Shown: positions 45,934-56,158, counted from the first letter of the stretch. The stretch: DNA of 64,000 nucleotides from Aquisalinus luteolus (GCF_009712425.2 NZ_VCJR02000001.1:1740001-1804000), one strand, 5' to 3'. The notes: generated by a model from the sequence alone, not told the origin. Numbers and translations: made by a program.

Positions 45934-46626
45934 CTAGCCCTGCCCGTAATAGGCATTCGGGCCATGCTTGCGCTCGAAATGCTTGCGGGTCAGGTGATCG
46001 TTCATGGTCAGGTTCGGGTTGAGGCTGTTGGCGATGGCGCCCATCTTGGCGACCTCCTCCAGCACGACGGAATTGCGTACCGCCTCCGCCGGGCTCTTGC
46101 CCCAGGTAAAAGGCGCGTGGTTTTTCACCAGCACGCCCGGAATATGCATCGGATTGCGATTGCCGAAGGTCTCGACGATTACATGGCCGGTCTCTTTCTC
46201 GAACTCGCCCTCGATCTCTGCCTGTGTCATGTCACGGGTGCAGGGGATGGCGTCGGAGAAATAGTCCGCATGGGTCGTGCCTGTCAGCGGGATCGACATG
46301 CCAGCCTGCGCCCACGCCGCGCCATGGGTCGAGTGGGTGTGCGCAACACCGCCGACATCCTTGAAGGCGTTGTAAAGGACAAGGTGCGTCGCCGTATCAG
46401 AGGACGGCTTCAGTTTGCCCTCGACCTTGTTGCCATCGAGATCGATGGCGACCATGTCCTCGGCCTTCATTTCGTCATAGGGTACGCCGGAGGGTTTGAT
46501 CACGACGATCCCCTCCTCGCGCAATATGCCGCTGACATTGCCCCAGGTCAGGATGACGAGGCCATGGTCGACCAGCGCCATGTTTGCCTCGAACACCTGT
46601 TTCTTCATCTCTTCAAGAGAGCTCAT
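45934..46626 (-). CDS. araD: L-ribulose-5-phosphate 4-epimerase
   Basis: A class II aldolase-fold zinc enzyme converting L-ribulose 5-phosphate to D-xylulose 5-phosphate. The 230-residue product shows TWGNVSGI (phosphate site), [28 protein letters not shown] (zinc histidines), GTTHADYF and [15 protein letters not shown]. It sits between araA and araB, as usual. Confidence 0.96.
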   Translation of the reverse strand: MSSLEEMKKQVFEANMALVDHGLVILTWGNVSGILREEGIVVIKPSGVPYDEMKAEDMVAIDLDGNKVEGKLKPSSDTATHLVLYNAFKDVGGVAHTHSTHGAAWAQAGMSIPLTGTTHADYFSDAIPCTRDMTQAEIEGEFEKETGHVIVETFGNRNPMHIPGVLVKNHAPFTWGKSPAEAVRNSVVLEEVAKMGAIANSLNPNLTMNDHLTRKHFERKHGPNAYYGQG

Positions 46627-46680
46627 GATCGCACTCCTTCGCGTTACCGCTCCACGTAACTTACATAGAGCGCATACGGC

Positions 46681-48177
46681 CTATTTGTAGTACGCCTCGT
46701 TGGCCCGGATCTCGGCCTTGAACTTGTCGATCGTCGTGTCACCGTCGATAACCAGCAGTTCGATGCCGACCATCTCGGCGAGATCGCGGATCTGGTGGGT
46801 CTTCAGCGACATGGAGAAGCATGAATGGTGCGCCCCGCCAGCCTGGATCCACGCGGCCGTGCCGGTGCCGAAGTCTGGCTTGGTGTTCCAGAACGCACTG
46901 GCGACGGGCAGTTTCGGCATGCTCTCGGTCCGGTGCAGCACGTCGAGCTCGCCGCAGACGAGGCGGAAGCGGTTGCCCATATCCATCATCGAGACGTTGA
47001 TCGCCGGGCCTTCCGGCGTCGTGAAGATCAGGCGGACCGGATCTTCCTTGCCGCCGATTGCCAGCGGATGGACCGCCAGGCGCGGCTTGTCGGCGGCGAT
47101 CGTCGGGCAGACCTCCAGCATGTGAGAACCGAGCACGCAGGTGCCGTTCTCATCAAGGTGATAGGTGTAATCCTCCATGAAGGACGTGCCGCCATCGAGG
47201 CCGACCGCCATCATCTTCATGGTGCGCACCAGCACCGCCGTCTTCCAGTCGCCCTCGGCGCCAAAGCCAAAGCCGTCGGCCATGATGCGCTGGGCGCCGA
47301 TGCCCGGCAATTGTTTCAGGCCGTGCAGGATCTCGAAGGTCGTCGTGAAGCCCTGATAGTCATTATCCTGAAGGAAATCGCGAATACCGAGCTCGATCCG
47401 CAGGGCATCGACCAGCGACTGATGACGGTCACCGCCTTGGGCGAGTTCAGCCGGCACGGTGTACAGCTCGCTGACGCGCTCGATATCCTCGTTGACGCGG
47501 CCATCGCTGACGGCATCGACACGCTCTGCCAGGTCGCCGAGGCCATAGCCGTCGACGGTCGCACCCAGCTTCATTTCCGCTTCGACCTTGTCGCCCTCGG
47601 TTACGGCGACGCGGCGCATATTGTCGCCGAAGCGGGCAATGCGGGTCGTGCGCAGGGTATGACGGCCAATGGCAACACGGCTCCAGTCAGAAATCTGCTG
47701 CTGCACCGCCGGGTCCTTCCAGTGACCGGCGACGACGCGGCGGTCGATGCGCAGGCGCGAACAGATATAGCCGAACTCCCGGTCGCCATGGGCCGACTGG
47801 TTCAGGTTCATGAAATCCATGTCGATTTCAGACCACGGAATATCACGGTTGAACTGGGTGTTCAGATGCAGGAACGGCTTTTGCAGCTCCGTCAGTCCGG
47901 CGATCCACATTTTCGCCGGAGAGAAAGTGTGCATCCACAGGACGAGGCCGACGCACTCATCGGACTGGTTCGCTTCTTTCATCACCTGCAGCACTTCCGA
48001 CGGCGTCGTCACCACCGCCTTGAACTCCAGGCTCGCCGGCATGGACTGCAGCTGGCCGAGCGCCCCTGCGATCTCGCGGGCATTCTGCTCCACCTGCTCC
48101 AGCACTTTCGGACCATACAGATGCTGGCTGCCGACGACGAACCAGAGTTTATGCGCTTTCAAATCAGACGGTAACAT
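46681..48177 (-). CDS. araA: L-arabinose isomerase
   Basis: Interconverts L-arabinose and L-ribulose with a manganese ion. The 498-residue product begins MLPSDLKAHKLWFVVGSQHLYG and includes LWMHTFSPAKMWI, HLNTQFNRDIPW, GFGAEGDWKTAVLVR, SFMEDYTYHL (metal-binding glutamate) and GAHHSCFS (metal-binding histidine). The symporter gene lies 66 bases upstream on the same strand. Confidence 0.97.
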   Translation of the reverse strand: MLPSDLKAHKLWFVVGSQHLYGPKVLEQVEQNAREIAGALGQLQSMPASLEFKAVVTTPSEVLQVMKEANQSDECVGLVLWMHTFSPAKMWIAGLTELQKPFLHLNTQFNRDIPWSEIDMDFMNLNQSAHGDREFGYICSRLRIDRRVVAGHWKDPAVQQQISDWSRVAIGRHTLRTTRIARFGDNMRRVAVTEGDKVEAEMKLGATVDGYGLGDLAERVDAVSDGRVNEDIERVSELYTVPAELAQGGDRHQSLVDALRIELGIRDFLQDNDYQGFTTTFEILHGLKQLPGIGAQRIMADGFGFGAEGDWKTAVLVRTMKMMAVGLDGGTSFMEDYTYHLDENGTCVLGSHMLEVCPTIAADKPRLAVHPLAIGGKEDPVRLIFTTPEGPAINVSMMDMGNRFRLVCGELDVLHRTESMPKLPVASAFWNTKPDFGTGTAAWIQAGGAHHSCFSMSLKTHQIRDLAEMVGIELLVIDGDTTIDKFKAEIRANEAYYK

Positions 48178-48243
48178 GACTAGCCTCTAAATATTACGGA
48201 TGTCAGAAGGCAGGGACAGGCAAGTGATTTCACTTACCCTCCC

Positions 48244-49902
48244 CTACCAGAAGGTGATGTAGACTACGGCGATGATGCCGAGGATGATCGCGGAATTGAT
48301 ATAATCCCACTTGCTGACCGATGCTTTCACTTCGGCCTTTTGCTCAGGTGTGATCGACTTGTAGGTCAGTCCATCCAGCTCCGCATCACTGCGCGCTTTC
48401 GTCACGAGACTGATCAGCACCATGACGGTCACGGTGAATGCCAGCAAGACGCAGCAATAGTAGAGCCAGTTCATGTTGGCGACCCACGAGAACAGCGCGT
48501 TTGACTCAGCGACCGAGGGCACGAATTGCAGGAACAGGCCAAGCATGCCGGCGGCAAAACCCGCGACCAGTCCCCAGAAGCCGGCGGCCGGCGTGATGCG
48601 GTTGGTGAAAATGCCGAGGAAGAACACGGCAACGATGGCCGGGGCGATCAGCGACTGCACCCGTTGCAGGGCCTCATAGAGGTTGTCGCCGAGGAGACCC
48701 GAGCGCAGCACCGGTACCCAGAGAACGCCGAGCACGGTAACGACGATGGTCGCCCAGCGGCCGACTGTCAGGTAATGCTTTTTCGACTTGTCCTTGACCA
48801 TGCGCTGGTAGAAATCGACCGTGAACAGCGTCGCCGAGGAGTTGAACAGCGAGGCGAGCGAGCTCATCAGCGCGGCGATGGCACCACCGAGGACGACGCC
48901 CTTGATACCGGCCGGCAGCATCTCCCGCACCATGACCGGGAACGCCGTGTCCGGACCGCCGGACAGGTCGAGCATGCCCTTCTGGGCCAGTGCATAGGCG
49001 ATCATGCCCGGCACGAGGAAGATGAAGACCGGGAACAGTTTCAGGTAACCGCCGAAGATGGCGCCCTGGCGGGCCTGCTTCATGTCACGCGCGGACAGGA
49101 CGCGCTGGACGATATACTGGTCCGTACACCAGTACCACAGACCGATGATCACCGACCCGCCAACGACAGCCGGCCACGGGAAGTCCGGATCGTCGATCGG
49201 CCGGAACAGGTGCATGTTCTCGCCGTTCAGGCGCTTCATCTCGGCAAAGCCCTCAAACAGGCCGGCACCGCCACCAAGCTGTGTCAGGCCAGCGAACAGG
49301 ATGATGATCGAGCCCAGCAACAGAACCGGCGTCTGCAGCACGGAGGTCCACAGCACCGCCTTCATGCCACCGATCACCGTATAGGCACCGGTAATCACGA
49401 TCAGCGAGATTGCGGCAATCCAGAAGAAGTCGACCCCGAACAGCGTGTCGATGCCGAAGATCTCCTGGATGGCGAGACCACCGGCATAGACCGTCACCGA
49501 CACCTTGGTGATGACATAGGCAACGAGGGAGATGAACGAGAAGAATGTCCGCGTCTCGGAGGAGTAGCGTTTCTCGAGGAACTCGGGCGTCGTGAAAATC
49601 TGTGTACGCCAGTAAAACGGCACGAAGACCCAGGCGAGGATGATGATGATCCAGGAATGGAACTCCCAGTGGGCCTGCGCCATGCCCGTCTGCGCACCGG
49701 CGGATGCAAGGCCGACGAGGTGCTCGGAGCCAATGTTGGAGGCGAAGATCGATGCACCGATGGCAAGCCATGTCGCGTTACGCCCGGCGAGGAAGTAGTC
49801 TTCCGTATCCTCTTCCTTCTGCATCGCAACCCAAACCACGATGCCCAGCAAGGCCATCATGAAAAGGCCCAGTACGGCCCAGTCCAGCATCCCGAAACTC
49901 AT
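48244..49902 (-). CDS. Sodium:sugar symporter (SSS/SLC5 family)
   Basis: The 552-residue product has 13-14 hydrophobic segments and SSS hallmarks: GRNATWLAIGASIFASNIGSEHLVGLA, VITGAYTVIGGMKAVLWT, and YWCTDQYIVQRVLSARDMKQARQG. It resembles bacterial sodium-galactose/glucose symporters (SglT-like). As first gene of the ara operon it is likely the L-arabinose uptake system of the inner membrane, driven by sodium. Operator-like sites lie in the 170-base gap upstream. Confidence 0.92.
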   Translation of the reverse strand: MSFGMLDWAVLGLFMMALLGIVVWVAMQKEEDTEDYFLAGRNATWLAIGASIFASNIGSEHLVGLASAGAQTGMAQAHWEFHSWIIIILAWVFVPFYWRTQIFTTPEFLEKRYSSETRTFFSFISLVAYVITKVSVTVYAGGLAIQEIFGIDTLFGVDFFWIAAISLIVITGAYTVIGGMKAVLWTSVLQTPVLLLGSIIILFAGLTQLGGGAGLFEGFAEMKRLNGENMHLFRPIDDPDFPWPAVVGGSVIIGLWYWCTDQYIVQRVLSARDMKQARQGAIFGGYLKLFPVFIFLVPGMIAYALAQKGMLDLSGGPDTAFPVMVREMLPAGIKGVVLGGAIAALMSSLASLFNSSATLFTVDFYQRMVKDKSKKHYLTVGRWATIVVTVLGVLWVPVLRSGLLGDNLYEALQRVQSLIAPAIVAVFFLGIFTNRITPAAGFWGLVAGFAAGMLGLFLQFVPSVAESNALFSWVANMNWLYYCCVLLAFTVTVMVLISLVTKARSDAELDGLTYKSITPEQKAEVKASVSKWDYINSAIILGIIAVVYITFW

Positions 49903-50005
49903 TGTCCCATCCCTTCAACCTGAATGTACCCCGCCCTCAGGCGCAGGATTTGTTTCCCGAATTTTCTTAGTTTTTTCAGCTCTTTCGCTTGATTTCCTTT
50001 CTAAC

Positions 50006-50019
50006 CGAAAGCGCTAACA
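50006..50019. promoter_or_regulatory. Operator-like site upstream of the symporter-ara operon
   Basis: CGAAAGCGCTAACA contains the AGCGCT core and the TGTTAGCGCT half (on the minus strand) seen in LacI-type sugar operators such as Caulobacter XylR sites. It lies about 105 bases upstream of the symporter start codon. Confidence 0.4.
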
Positions 50020-50042
50020 TGGTCTGCGATCAAAAATATGAA

Positions 50043-50052
50043 ATCGTTTGCG
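50043..50052. promoter_or_regulatory. Shared motif, site 1 (ATCGTTTGCG)
   Basis: ATCGTTTGCG within ATGAAATCGTTTGCGAA is identical over this decamer, in inverted orientation, to 59806-59815 in front of the ABC importer genes. It stands upstream of the symporter-ara operon. Confidence 0.4.
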
Positions 50053-50074
50053 AATTGTATGATTATTACGCGTC

Positions 50075-51109
50075 CTACTGGGCTACCGGCCACCCGCTTT
50101 CCGTCCACTCCAGAAGCTGGATGCGCAGGGTCGGCGCCCCGCCGTTTTCCGTGTCATAGGCATGATAAACGATCAAATAGGTGTCCTCGACTTGCAGGAT
50201 TGCCGGATGCCCCGGGCCGACGAAGCGCCCTGAAGGATCAAGATCGGCGTGCAGCACCGGCAGGCCGCCGTCACGCATCAGGCTCCGCTCAGGCCCTTCA
50301 TAGGGGCCGGTCGGGTTCTCCGAGCGGCCAACCACGGTGAAGTAGGTGCTGTCTGCGCGGCGGCAGCAAAAATCCTTGGAGACGAACATGTAATAATACG
50401 CACCACGCTTCACGATGAACGGCGCCTCGATGGCATTGGGCGGTGCCCCGCGGCTGGCAATGTCGTACACCTTAGGCCTGCTTGCCAACGGTTTGCCTGT
50501 CTTCGCATCGAGTTCGACCATCTTGATACCGGACCAGAAACTGCCGAAGGACATCCAGTGGCGGCCCTCGTCATCGATCACGATGTTCGGATCGATCGCG
50601 TTGTAGTCATCGGAAAACTTCGACGAGAAGACCATTCCCTGATCCTGCCAGACATTCTCCGCCTCCGGATCGAGTGTCGTTGCCGTCGCCAGGCCGATGG
50701 CGGATGTGTTCTTGCCAAAGGATGAGATAGAATAATACAGCCGGTACTCATCGCTTGCCTTGATGATATCCGGCGCCCAGATGCCACGTGTGTCCGGATT
50801 GAACTCCAGCGCCCAGGCCGGCATCTCCTTGAATACCGCGCCGCGCAACGACCAGTCCGTCAGGTCTGTGGAAGTGCGCCAGTGGATCAGGCCAGGTTCC
50901 TCCCCGACCTGGCTGGTCGAGAAAAGATGCGCACCGCGCTCATCCAGGATGATGGCCGGATCGTGGACGGGCACGACATTTCCGGAAACCGGCAGGCCTG
51001 AACTTTGCGCCGCCCCCTCCTCTGTCGCTGCAGATGGCACAAGCAAGAATACGGAGGCAAGGACAAGCAGGGCTGTCAGTGTGCTGTTCATTTTGGTGCG
51101 GAATTTCAT
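50075..51109 (-). CDS. GH43-family arabinanase/arabinosidase
   Basis: Cleaves alpha-1,5-arabinan or arabino-oligosaccharides in the periplasm or outside the cell. The 344-residue product has an N-terminal signal segment (LTALLVLASVFLLVPSAA) and a five-bladed propeller domain with the GH43 acidic triad: D50 in VVPVHDPAI (base), D173 in NAIDPNIV (pKa modulator) and E228 in NAIEAPFIV (acid). RGIWAPDI and GPGHPAI are typical of endo-1,5-arabinanases. A terminator-like hairpin stands between it and the receptor gene upstream. Confidence 0.9.
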   Translation of the reverse strand: MKFRTKMNSTLTALLVLASVFLLVPSAATEEGAAQSSGLPVSGNVVPVHDPAIILDERGAHLFSTSQVGEEPGLIHWRTSTDLTDWSLRGAVFKEMPAWALEFNPDTRGIWAPDIIKASDEYRLYYSISSFGKNTSAIGLATATTLDPEAENVWQDQGMVFSSKFSDDYNAIDPNIVIDDEGRHWMSFGSFWSGIKMVELDAKTGKPLASRPKVYDIASRGAPPNAIEAPFIVKRGAYYYMFVSKDFCCRRADSTYFTVVGRSENPTGPYEGPERSLMRDGGLPVLHADLDPSGRFVGPGHPAILQVEDTYLIVYHAYDTENGGAPTLRIQLLEWTESGWPVAQ

Positions 51110-51165
51110 GGCATGTTTCCCTTCGCCTTGTTTGCAGCAGAACCCACTCGCCCGGCAATGGAGAC

Positions 51166-51218
51166 AAAAAAGGCCGGGAACATCGCCTCCCGTTCAAGGA
51201 GGGTCGTGCCCCCGGCCT
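51166..51218 (-). terminator. Terminator between the receptor and GH43 genes
   Basis: On the minus strand AGGCCGGG (from 51218-51211) pairs with CCCGGCCT (51178-51171) around an inner CCTCC/GGAGG stem and is followed by TTTTT (51170-51166). It lies about 106 bases after the receptor stop and about 57 bases before the GH43 start. A second stem, 51277-51287 with 51299-51309 (TTCCGAGTGCC/GGCACTCGGAA), sits closer to the receptor gene; its T-run faces the other strand. Confidence 0.7.
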
Positions 51219-51323
51219 GTAAGGTTGTCCGGCTGGAGGGCCGGGATGGAGGAGGAAAACGTCTCACCTCACACACTTCCGAGTGCCCGGGAATGGTAGG
51301 CACTCGGAAACTTTTTTGCGCCT

Positions 51324-54143
51324 CTAGTAGTTGAAGCGAAGCCCGACAGCGAAGCTCCGGCCGATCAGTACGTTGCCGAAGTTCATCGTCTCCGGCCCGC
51401 CGGCACCGTTATAGTCGTAATAAGACTGCTCCAGTTCGTCGGTCAGGTTGACCGCATCGAAGGAGATGCTGGCCCGATCGCTGATGTCGTAGTTCAGCTG
51501 CAGGTCGAGGCTCGATTCCGGGCGACGCCAGATGCCGATCGGGTTGGCGAAAATGCGTGCCTCGTTGTTGTTGAGGAAGTTCTCCCGCCAGACATAGGAC
51601 AGGCGACCACCGATCGGACCGTTCTCGTAAGCCAGCGTCACGTTGTAGGACCAGTCGGAAACACCGAAGAAGGCGGTTTCTTCCTGCCCGATGATTTCGC
51701 CAACCGAGTTGGTCTGCGGAATATTCTGGCGCGAGTCGAGGTTCGTGATACTGCCCAGAACACCGAGCCCGTCGAGAGCCTCCGGCAGGAAGTCCGGGAA
51801 GTAGGTCAGGCCGATCTCGAAACCCTCCAGGACGCCGTCGGAAGCGTTGACCGGCTGGGTAACAACGAAGCTCGTGACAGGATCGCCATTTGAATCTTCG
51901 AGGCCCGTATTCGGCAGGGTGATCTGGCGCGTCAGCGGCACGACCAGGCCCTCGATCTCACGACGGAAGAAGGTCGTGTAGAACAGGCTGTCCGGGGCAA
52001 AGTACCATTCGACACCGAAATCGTAGTTTGTCGCCTGTACAGGCTCCAGATCCGGGTTACCGCCACTGCCGCTACCATAGCCAACGCCCGTCAGGTCGGT
52101 AGTCAGGCCGAAGTTCGGGTTCAGGTCAACGAAGTTCGGACGGCGCAGGGTCTGGCCATAGTTGAAACGCAGGCGCAAGTCGTCGCGAACATCGTAGAGA
52201 GCAGTGAAGGATGGCAACAGGTCGTCCACCTCCGCACTGTCCGTAGACCGAGTGTAGGGTGTGCCATTGGCAAGATCGGTAAACTCCATATCGGTCTCGA
52301 CCTTGACGTAACGCAGGCCGAACTGGGTTTGCAGCGGACGACCGAACATCATCGATTCTGCATCCAGCTGGATGTACGCAGCCTGGGTCAGTTCCTGGAT
52401 GTCGAAGCTTTGCTCCAGGCTGAGAGGATTGACGCCATACCAGCCGCGCACCTCGTCCGTATTGTTCTGCAGGTAGTAACCATTGGCCACGACCCACGAT
52501 TCCGGCGTGTTGGCACGGCCATCGAAGAAGCCTTCATTATACCACTGGAAGTCCTCCGGCAGCGTGTCCATGTTGACGCCAAGGAATGGTGTCGGTCCAG
52601 GAGGCGGTGCGAATTCGGTTGCGCCGCGATCGTCATAGCGGAAACCGAACTTCAGCTCCTGGAAGAAAGTCTGGCCGTTCCAGCCGTCGAGATCGTATGT
52701 GCCATCGGCAGATACGGTAACCGCATCACCTTCGGCACGACCGGCGTTTTCATAGAACTGGGCAACAGTCCATGAGGACGGATCATTCAGTTCGGAGTTG
52801 TCATTGAACTCCCATGCCGGCAGGCCATCGTCTTCATTGAAGTCGAGGGTCAGCGAAGCAGGAACCCGCTCGGTACGTACGGCGAGGAACTGGGTTTCGA
52901 ACTCGCTTTCCTGGAAGGAAACATCAGCCTCAAGATCGAAACGATCGCCAATATTCCACTGACCATTCAGCGCGTAGACAAAGCTGTCCGTCTGGGATTC
53001 GGTAATGTCGCCACTGTTGAAGCCGAATGGCGCCCCGACCGTCCGTGTCTTGATCAGGTTCGTTCCCGGATAATAGGTCACGGTCGATGCCGGGTCGGCA
53101 CCAAGAGACCCCCACCAGTCTGCGAAGGTGAAGTGCAGATTGTTGAAGAAGTTCTCGCGATAGCCCTGATAGAAGAACTCCGCAGTGTAGACCGCATTTT
53201 CATTCGGCGACCACTGTGCCGCAGCAACGACAGCAGGACGCTCCCGCTCACCAAGGCCATCGGCCTGGAACAGCGCGTCGCGGGCGAGGACGTAAGGATA
53301 GTCAACGCCATTGAAGGACAGCGTCGACCCTGCAGCCGTTGGAAGGCCGCGATCGAGACCAGCCTGCCAGATCGGGTTTTCGGCAACACGGCCGTCCGTG
53401 TTGAAAATACGCTCAAGCGGCACAAAACCCGGAGGCGGGTTTTCAGCTGACACGAACGGGATAAGGGCGCCCGCCGTAATGCTTTGTGTGCGGAAATTGG
53501 TCTCGGAATAGCTGAGGTTCAGCAGTGCACCGAACTCACCCATGTCAGTATCCCACTTGTTACTGATCAGGGCACTCACGTTCGGATCGAACTCTTCGGA
53601 CTGTTCCTGATAGATACCACGGGCGGAAAGAGAAAGCTCAAAGCCATCCAGATCGAGCGGGCGACGCGACATCACGTCGATCTGGCCGGCAATACCGGTT
53701 TCGATCTGTTCCGCAGCACGGGTCTTGTAAACATCAATCCGGCTGACGAGGTTGGATGGAATATCCTGCAAGGCCAAAGAACGGCCCGAGGCGGTAAAGA
53801 CGTTGCGGCCATTCCAGGTGGTCGTCACGTCCGGCAGGCCACGAATGAACAGCGCCGATGATTCGCCGCTGCCACGGTTGGTGATCTGGATACCGGAGAT
53901 ACGCTGCAGCGCCTCGATAACGTTATTGTCCGGCAGCTTGCCGATGTCTTCGGCAACAACCGAATCGACGATCTGCACACTCTCGCGCTTGATGGCGATT
54001 GCTTCCTGGATTGCCTGCTTGATGCCCTGAATGACGATTACGTCTTCGGTTTCCTCGACTTCCTCATCCTGCGCAGAAGCACTGACAGCATAAGCCCCCA
54101 GCGCCATTACAGAAGCAGAAGCCAATACGAATTTCCTGATCAT
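51324..54143 (-). CDS. TonB-dependent outer-membrane receptor
   Basis: The 939-residue product begins with a signal peptide (FVLASASVMALGAYAVSASAQ), then a TonB-box-like TEDVIVIQG, a plug domain (SVVAEDIGKLPDNNVIEALQRISG, FIRGLPDV) and a long beta-barrel ending in the outer-membrane signature RFNY with terminal aromatic residue. It belongs to the large receptor group of the Xanthomonas/Caulobacter type used for oligosaccharide uptake. With the GH43, GH51 and GH127 genes nearby, its likely cargo is arabino-oligosaccharide, an inference from context. Confidence 0.94.
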   Translation of the reverse strand: MIRKFVLASASVMALGAYAVSASAQDEEVEETEDVIVIQGIKQAIQEAIAIKRESVQIVDSVVAEDIGKLPDNNVIEALQRISGIQITNRGSGESSALFIRGLPDVTTTWNGRNVFTASGRSLALQDIPSNLVSRIDVYKTRAAEQIETGIAGQIDVMSRRPLDLDGFELSLSARGIYQEQSEEFDPNVSALISNKWDTDMGEFGALLNLSYSETNFRTQSITAGALIPFVSAENPPPGFVPLERIFNTDGRVAENPIWQAGLDRGLPTAAGSTLSFNGVDYPYVLARDALFQADGLGERERPAVVAAAQWSPNENAVYTAEFFYQGYRENFFNNLHFTFADWWGSLGADPASTVTYYPGTNLIKTRTVGAPFGFNSGDITESQTDSFVYALNGQWNIGDRFDLEADVSFQESEFETQFLAVRTERVPASLTLDFNEDDGLPAWEFNDNSELNDPSSWTVAQFYENAGRAEGDAVTVSADGTYDLDGWNGQTFFQELKFGFRYDDRGATEFAPPPGPTPFLGVNMDTLPEDFQWYNEGFFDGRANTPESWVVANGYYLQNNTDEVRGWYGVNPLSLEQSFDIQELTQAAYIQLDAESMMFGRPLQTQFGLRYVKVETDMEFTDLANGTPYTRSTDSAEVDDLLPSFTALYDVRDDLRLRFNYGQTLRRPNFVDLNPNFGLTTDLTGVGYGSGSGGNPDLEPVQATNYDFGVEWYFAPDSLFYTTFFRREIEGLVVPLTRQITLPNTGLEDSNGDPVTSFVVTQPVNASDGVLEGFEIGLTYFPDFLPEALDGLGVLGSITNLDSRQNIPQTNSVGEIIGQEETAFFGVSDWSYNVTLAYENGPIGGRLSYVWRENFLNNNEARIFANPIGIWRRPESSLDLQLNYDISDRASISFDAVNLTDELEQSYYDYNGAGGPETMNFGNVLIGRSFAVGLRFNY

Positions 54144-54610
54144 GATTATCCCTCCCTAGGAAAATACGGTTTGATTTGTAGTATTTTTACCGGACGGTAT
54201 ATCTAGTCAGAACGCTGATCAAGCACCTGAAACATGCAACCGTTTGTAATTGCATGACGTCGGAAAAGTGAGGCAAATCAGTCACAAAGCGCCCATATAT
54301 CTTGCAATCGGTTTCAATGGAAATCAGCCGTAGCAGAAATGGAAATCCAGCTTCATTGCTGTATATTTTCAGATACGAAACACACATCCGATGTGTACAA
54401 GAACAAAGATGCTGCACCGCGGCATCCCAGGGAGGAAGGTAAGTGCCCTGCCCATGCTGGCAGTGCAAGAGGCTGTGTGCTGAGGGAAAGCACGCTCAGT
54501 CTCTCTGCTTTTATCTATAAATCCACCGGCTCGGAATCACCATTCCATCAGCCACATAGCTGGCTGACATCGCTTCAATATCTACTTCAATTTCTACAGG
54601 GAGGTTTGAC
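54144..54610. other. Divergent control region between the receptor and GH51 genes
   Basis: This 467-base gap contains no supported gene and must carry both promoters. Visible elements: TACCGGACGGTA (54188-54199), a 12-base near-palindrome; ATGCAA (54234-54239) with TTGCAT (54250-54255) around CCGTTTGTAA, akin to the shared motif; and GCAATCGGTT (54304-54313), also present at 59766-59775. The ribosome-binding site GGGAGG precedes the GH51 start codon. Confidence 0.55.
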
Positions 54611-56155
54611 ATGAAAATCCTTAGCGGACTGGCCACAGGGATGCTGCTTGCATCTACAGCGCTTGGCAGCGCCTTTGCACAGACAGCAACTGTCTCAATC
54701 GATGCGGATAACCCGGGAGACACCATCGAACCGGAAATCTATGGCCATTTCGCCGAGCATCTTGGCCGGAGTATCTATGAAGGTATCTGGGTCGGTGAGG
54801 ATTCCGATATCCCGAACACGGATGGTTTCCGCAATGATGTTTTATCCGCGCTGCAAGAACTGGAAGTACCGGTTATCCGATGGCCGGGCGGCTGTTTTGC
54901 CGACGAATATGACTGGCGCGACGGCATCGGCCCGCGCGAGGATCGTCCGCGCCGCATCAACACCCATTGGGGCTGGGTCATCGAGGATAACGCCTTCGGC
55001 ACCCATGAATTCCTGAATTTCTCGGAAATGATCGGGGCCGACCCGTACGTCGCCGGGAACATGGGCTCCGGCTCGCCGCGCGAGATGAGCCGCTGGTTCG
55101 AATATATGACAACCGACATGGATTCGACCATGGGCCTCCTGCGCGCCGAGAATGGCCGCGAAGAGCCATGGGACGTACCCTATTTCGGTGTCGGCAATGA
55201 AAGCTGGGGCTGTGGCGGCAACATGCTGCCCGAATACTCCGCACAGGAGCATAATCGCTACGCCACCTTCATCGACACTGACTGGACCAAGGGACAGGAA
55301 GTCAAGCGCGTCGCCACCGGCGCCAATATCGATGACTATGCCTTCACCGAAGCCCTGATGGAGCTGGGTCGATATAATCTGATGGATGCCATCAGCTTGC
55401 ATTATTACACCTTCACCACCGCTTGGGAGGACAAGGGCGATGCCATCGGCTTCTCGGATGAGGACTGGGCATCGGTTCTGAAAAACTCCCTGCGCATGAG
55501 CGAGCTGATCGACAAGCATACCGACATTATGGATGAATACGATCCTGACAACCGTGTCGATCTTTATGTTGATGAATGGGGCACATGGTACAATTCCACT
55601 GAAGGCTCCCCTGCGGGCTTCCTGGAACAGCAGAACTCGATCCGCGACGCGCTGGTCGGGGGGCTGACACTGAACATCTTCCACCGCAATACAGACCGGG
55701 TGAAGATGGCCAACATCGCCCAGATGGTGAACGTGCTGCAGGCCTCCATCCTGACCGATGGCGAGCGTATGCTGCGCACGCCGACCTATCACCTGCTGAA
55801 CATGTACAAACCATTCCGCAACGCGACACCATTGCCCGCAACGGTCGATGGCGATGACTTCACCATCGGTGAATTCACTCTGCCCTATGTCGACGTTTCC
55901 GTTGCCCGTGGCGAAGATGGCAAGCTTGTCATGGCCCTCGTCAACCTGTCACCGGAGGGTGCAGTCACGGTACGCACGGGTATCAATGGCACCGCATCCG
56001 GCAGCATCTTGACCGCCCCGGCGATGGACAGTCACAATACGTTCGACAATCCGGACAATGTCGTGCCGGCAGACTTTTCAAGCAGCAATTCGCGCGGGCG
56101 TTTGACGTTCGACCTGCCGCCGCGCTCTGTTGCTGTCGTCATCATTGAGGAGTAA
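54611..56155 (+). CDS. GH51 alpha-L-arabinofuranosidase
   Basis: Removes alpha-L-arabinofuranosyl residues from arabino-oligosaccharides. The 514-residue product has a signal peptide (ILSGLATGMLLASTALGSAFAQ), then a TIM barrel with VIRWPGGCFADEYDWRDGIGP, the acid/base E197 in FGVGNESWGCGG and the nucleophile E322 in LYVDEWGTWY, and a C-terminal beta-sandwich. Most GH51 arabinofuranosidases are cytoplasmic; the signal peptide here puts it in the periplasm or outside, consistent with hydrolysis before uptake. It precedes the GH127 gene by 3 bases. Confidence 0.93.
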   Translation: MKILSGLATGMLLASTALGSAFAQTATVSIDADNPGDTIEPEIYGHFAEHLGRSIYEGIWVGEDSDIPNTDGFRNDVLSALQELEVPVIRWPGGCFADEYDWRDGIGPREDRPRRINTHWGWVIEDNAFGTHEFLNFSEMIGADPYVAGNMGSGSPREMSRWFEYMTTDMDSTMGLLRAENGREEPWDVPYFGVGNESWGCGGNMLPEYSAQEHNRYATFIDTDWTKGQEVKRVATGANIDDYAFTEALMELGRYNLMDAISLHYYTFTTAWEDKGDAIGFSDEDWASVLKNSLRMSELIDKHTDIMDEYDPDNRVDLYVDEWGTWYNSTEGSPAGFLEQQNSIRDALVGGLTLNIFHRNTDRVKMANIAQMVNVLQASILTDGERMLRTPTYHLLNMYKPFRNATPLPATVDGDDFTIGEFTLPYVDVSVARGEDGKLVMALVNLSPEGAVTVRTGINGTASGSILTAPAMDSHNTFDNPDNVVPADFSSSNSRGRLTFDLPPRSVAVVIIEE

Positions 56156-56158
56156 TCA

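Noticed and set aside
44261-50052. AraC-type activator of the ara operon
   Set aside because: The only transcription factor in the locus is the LacI-family protein at 43067-44188; no AraC-type gene was found.
51277-51309. Hairpin with a T-run on the plus strand as a terminator for a plus-strand gene
   Set aside because: No plus-strand gene ends there, so it is mentioned only as a hairpin of unknown use.
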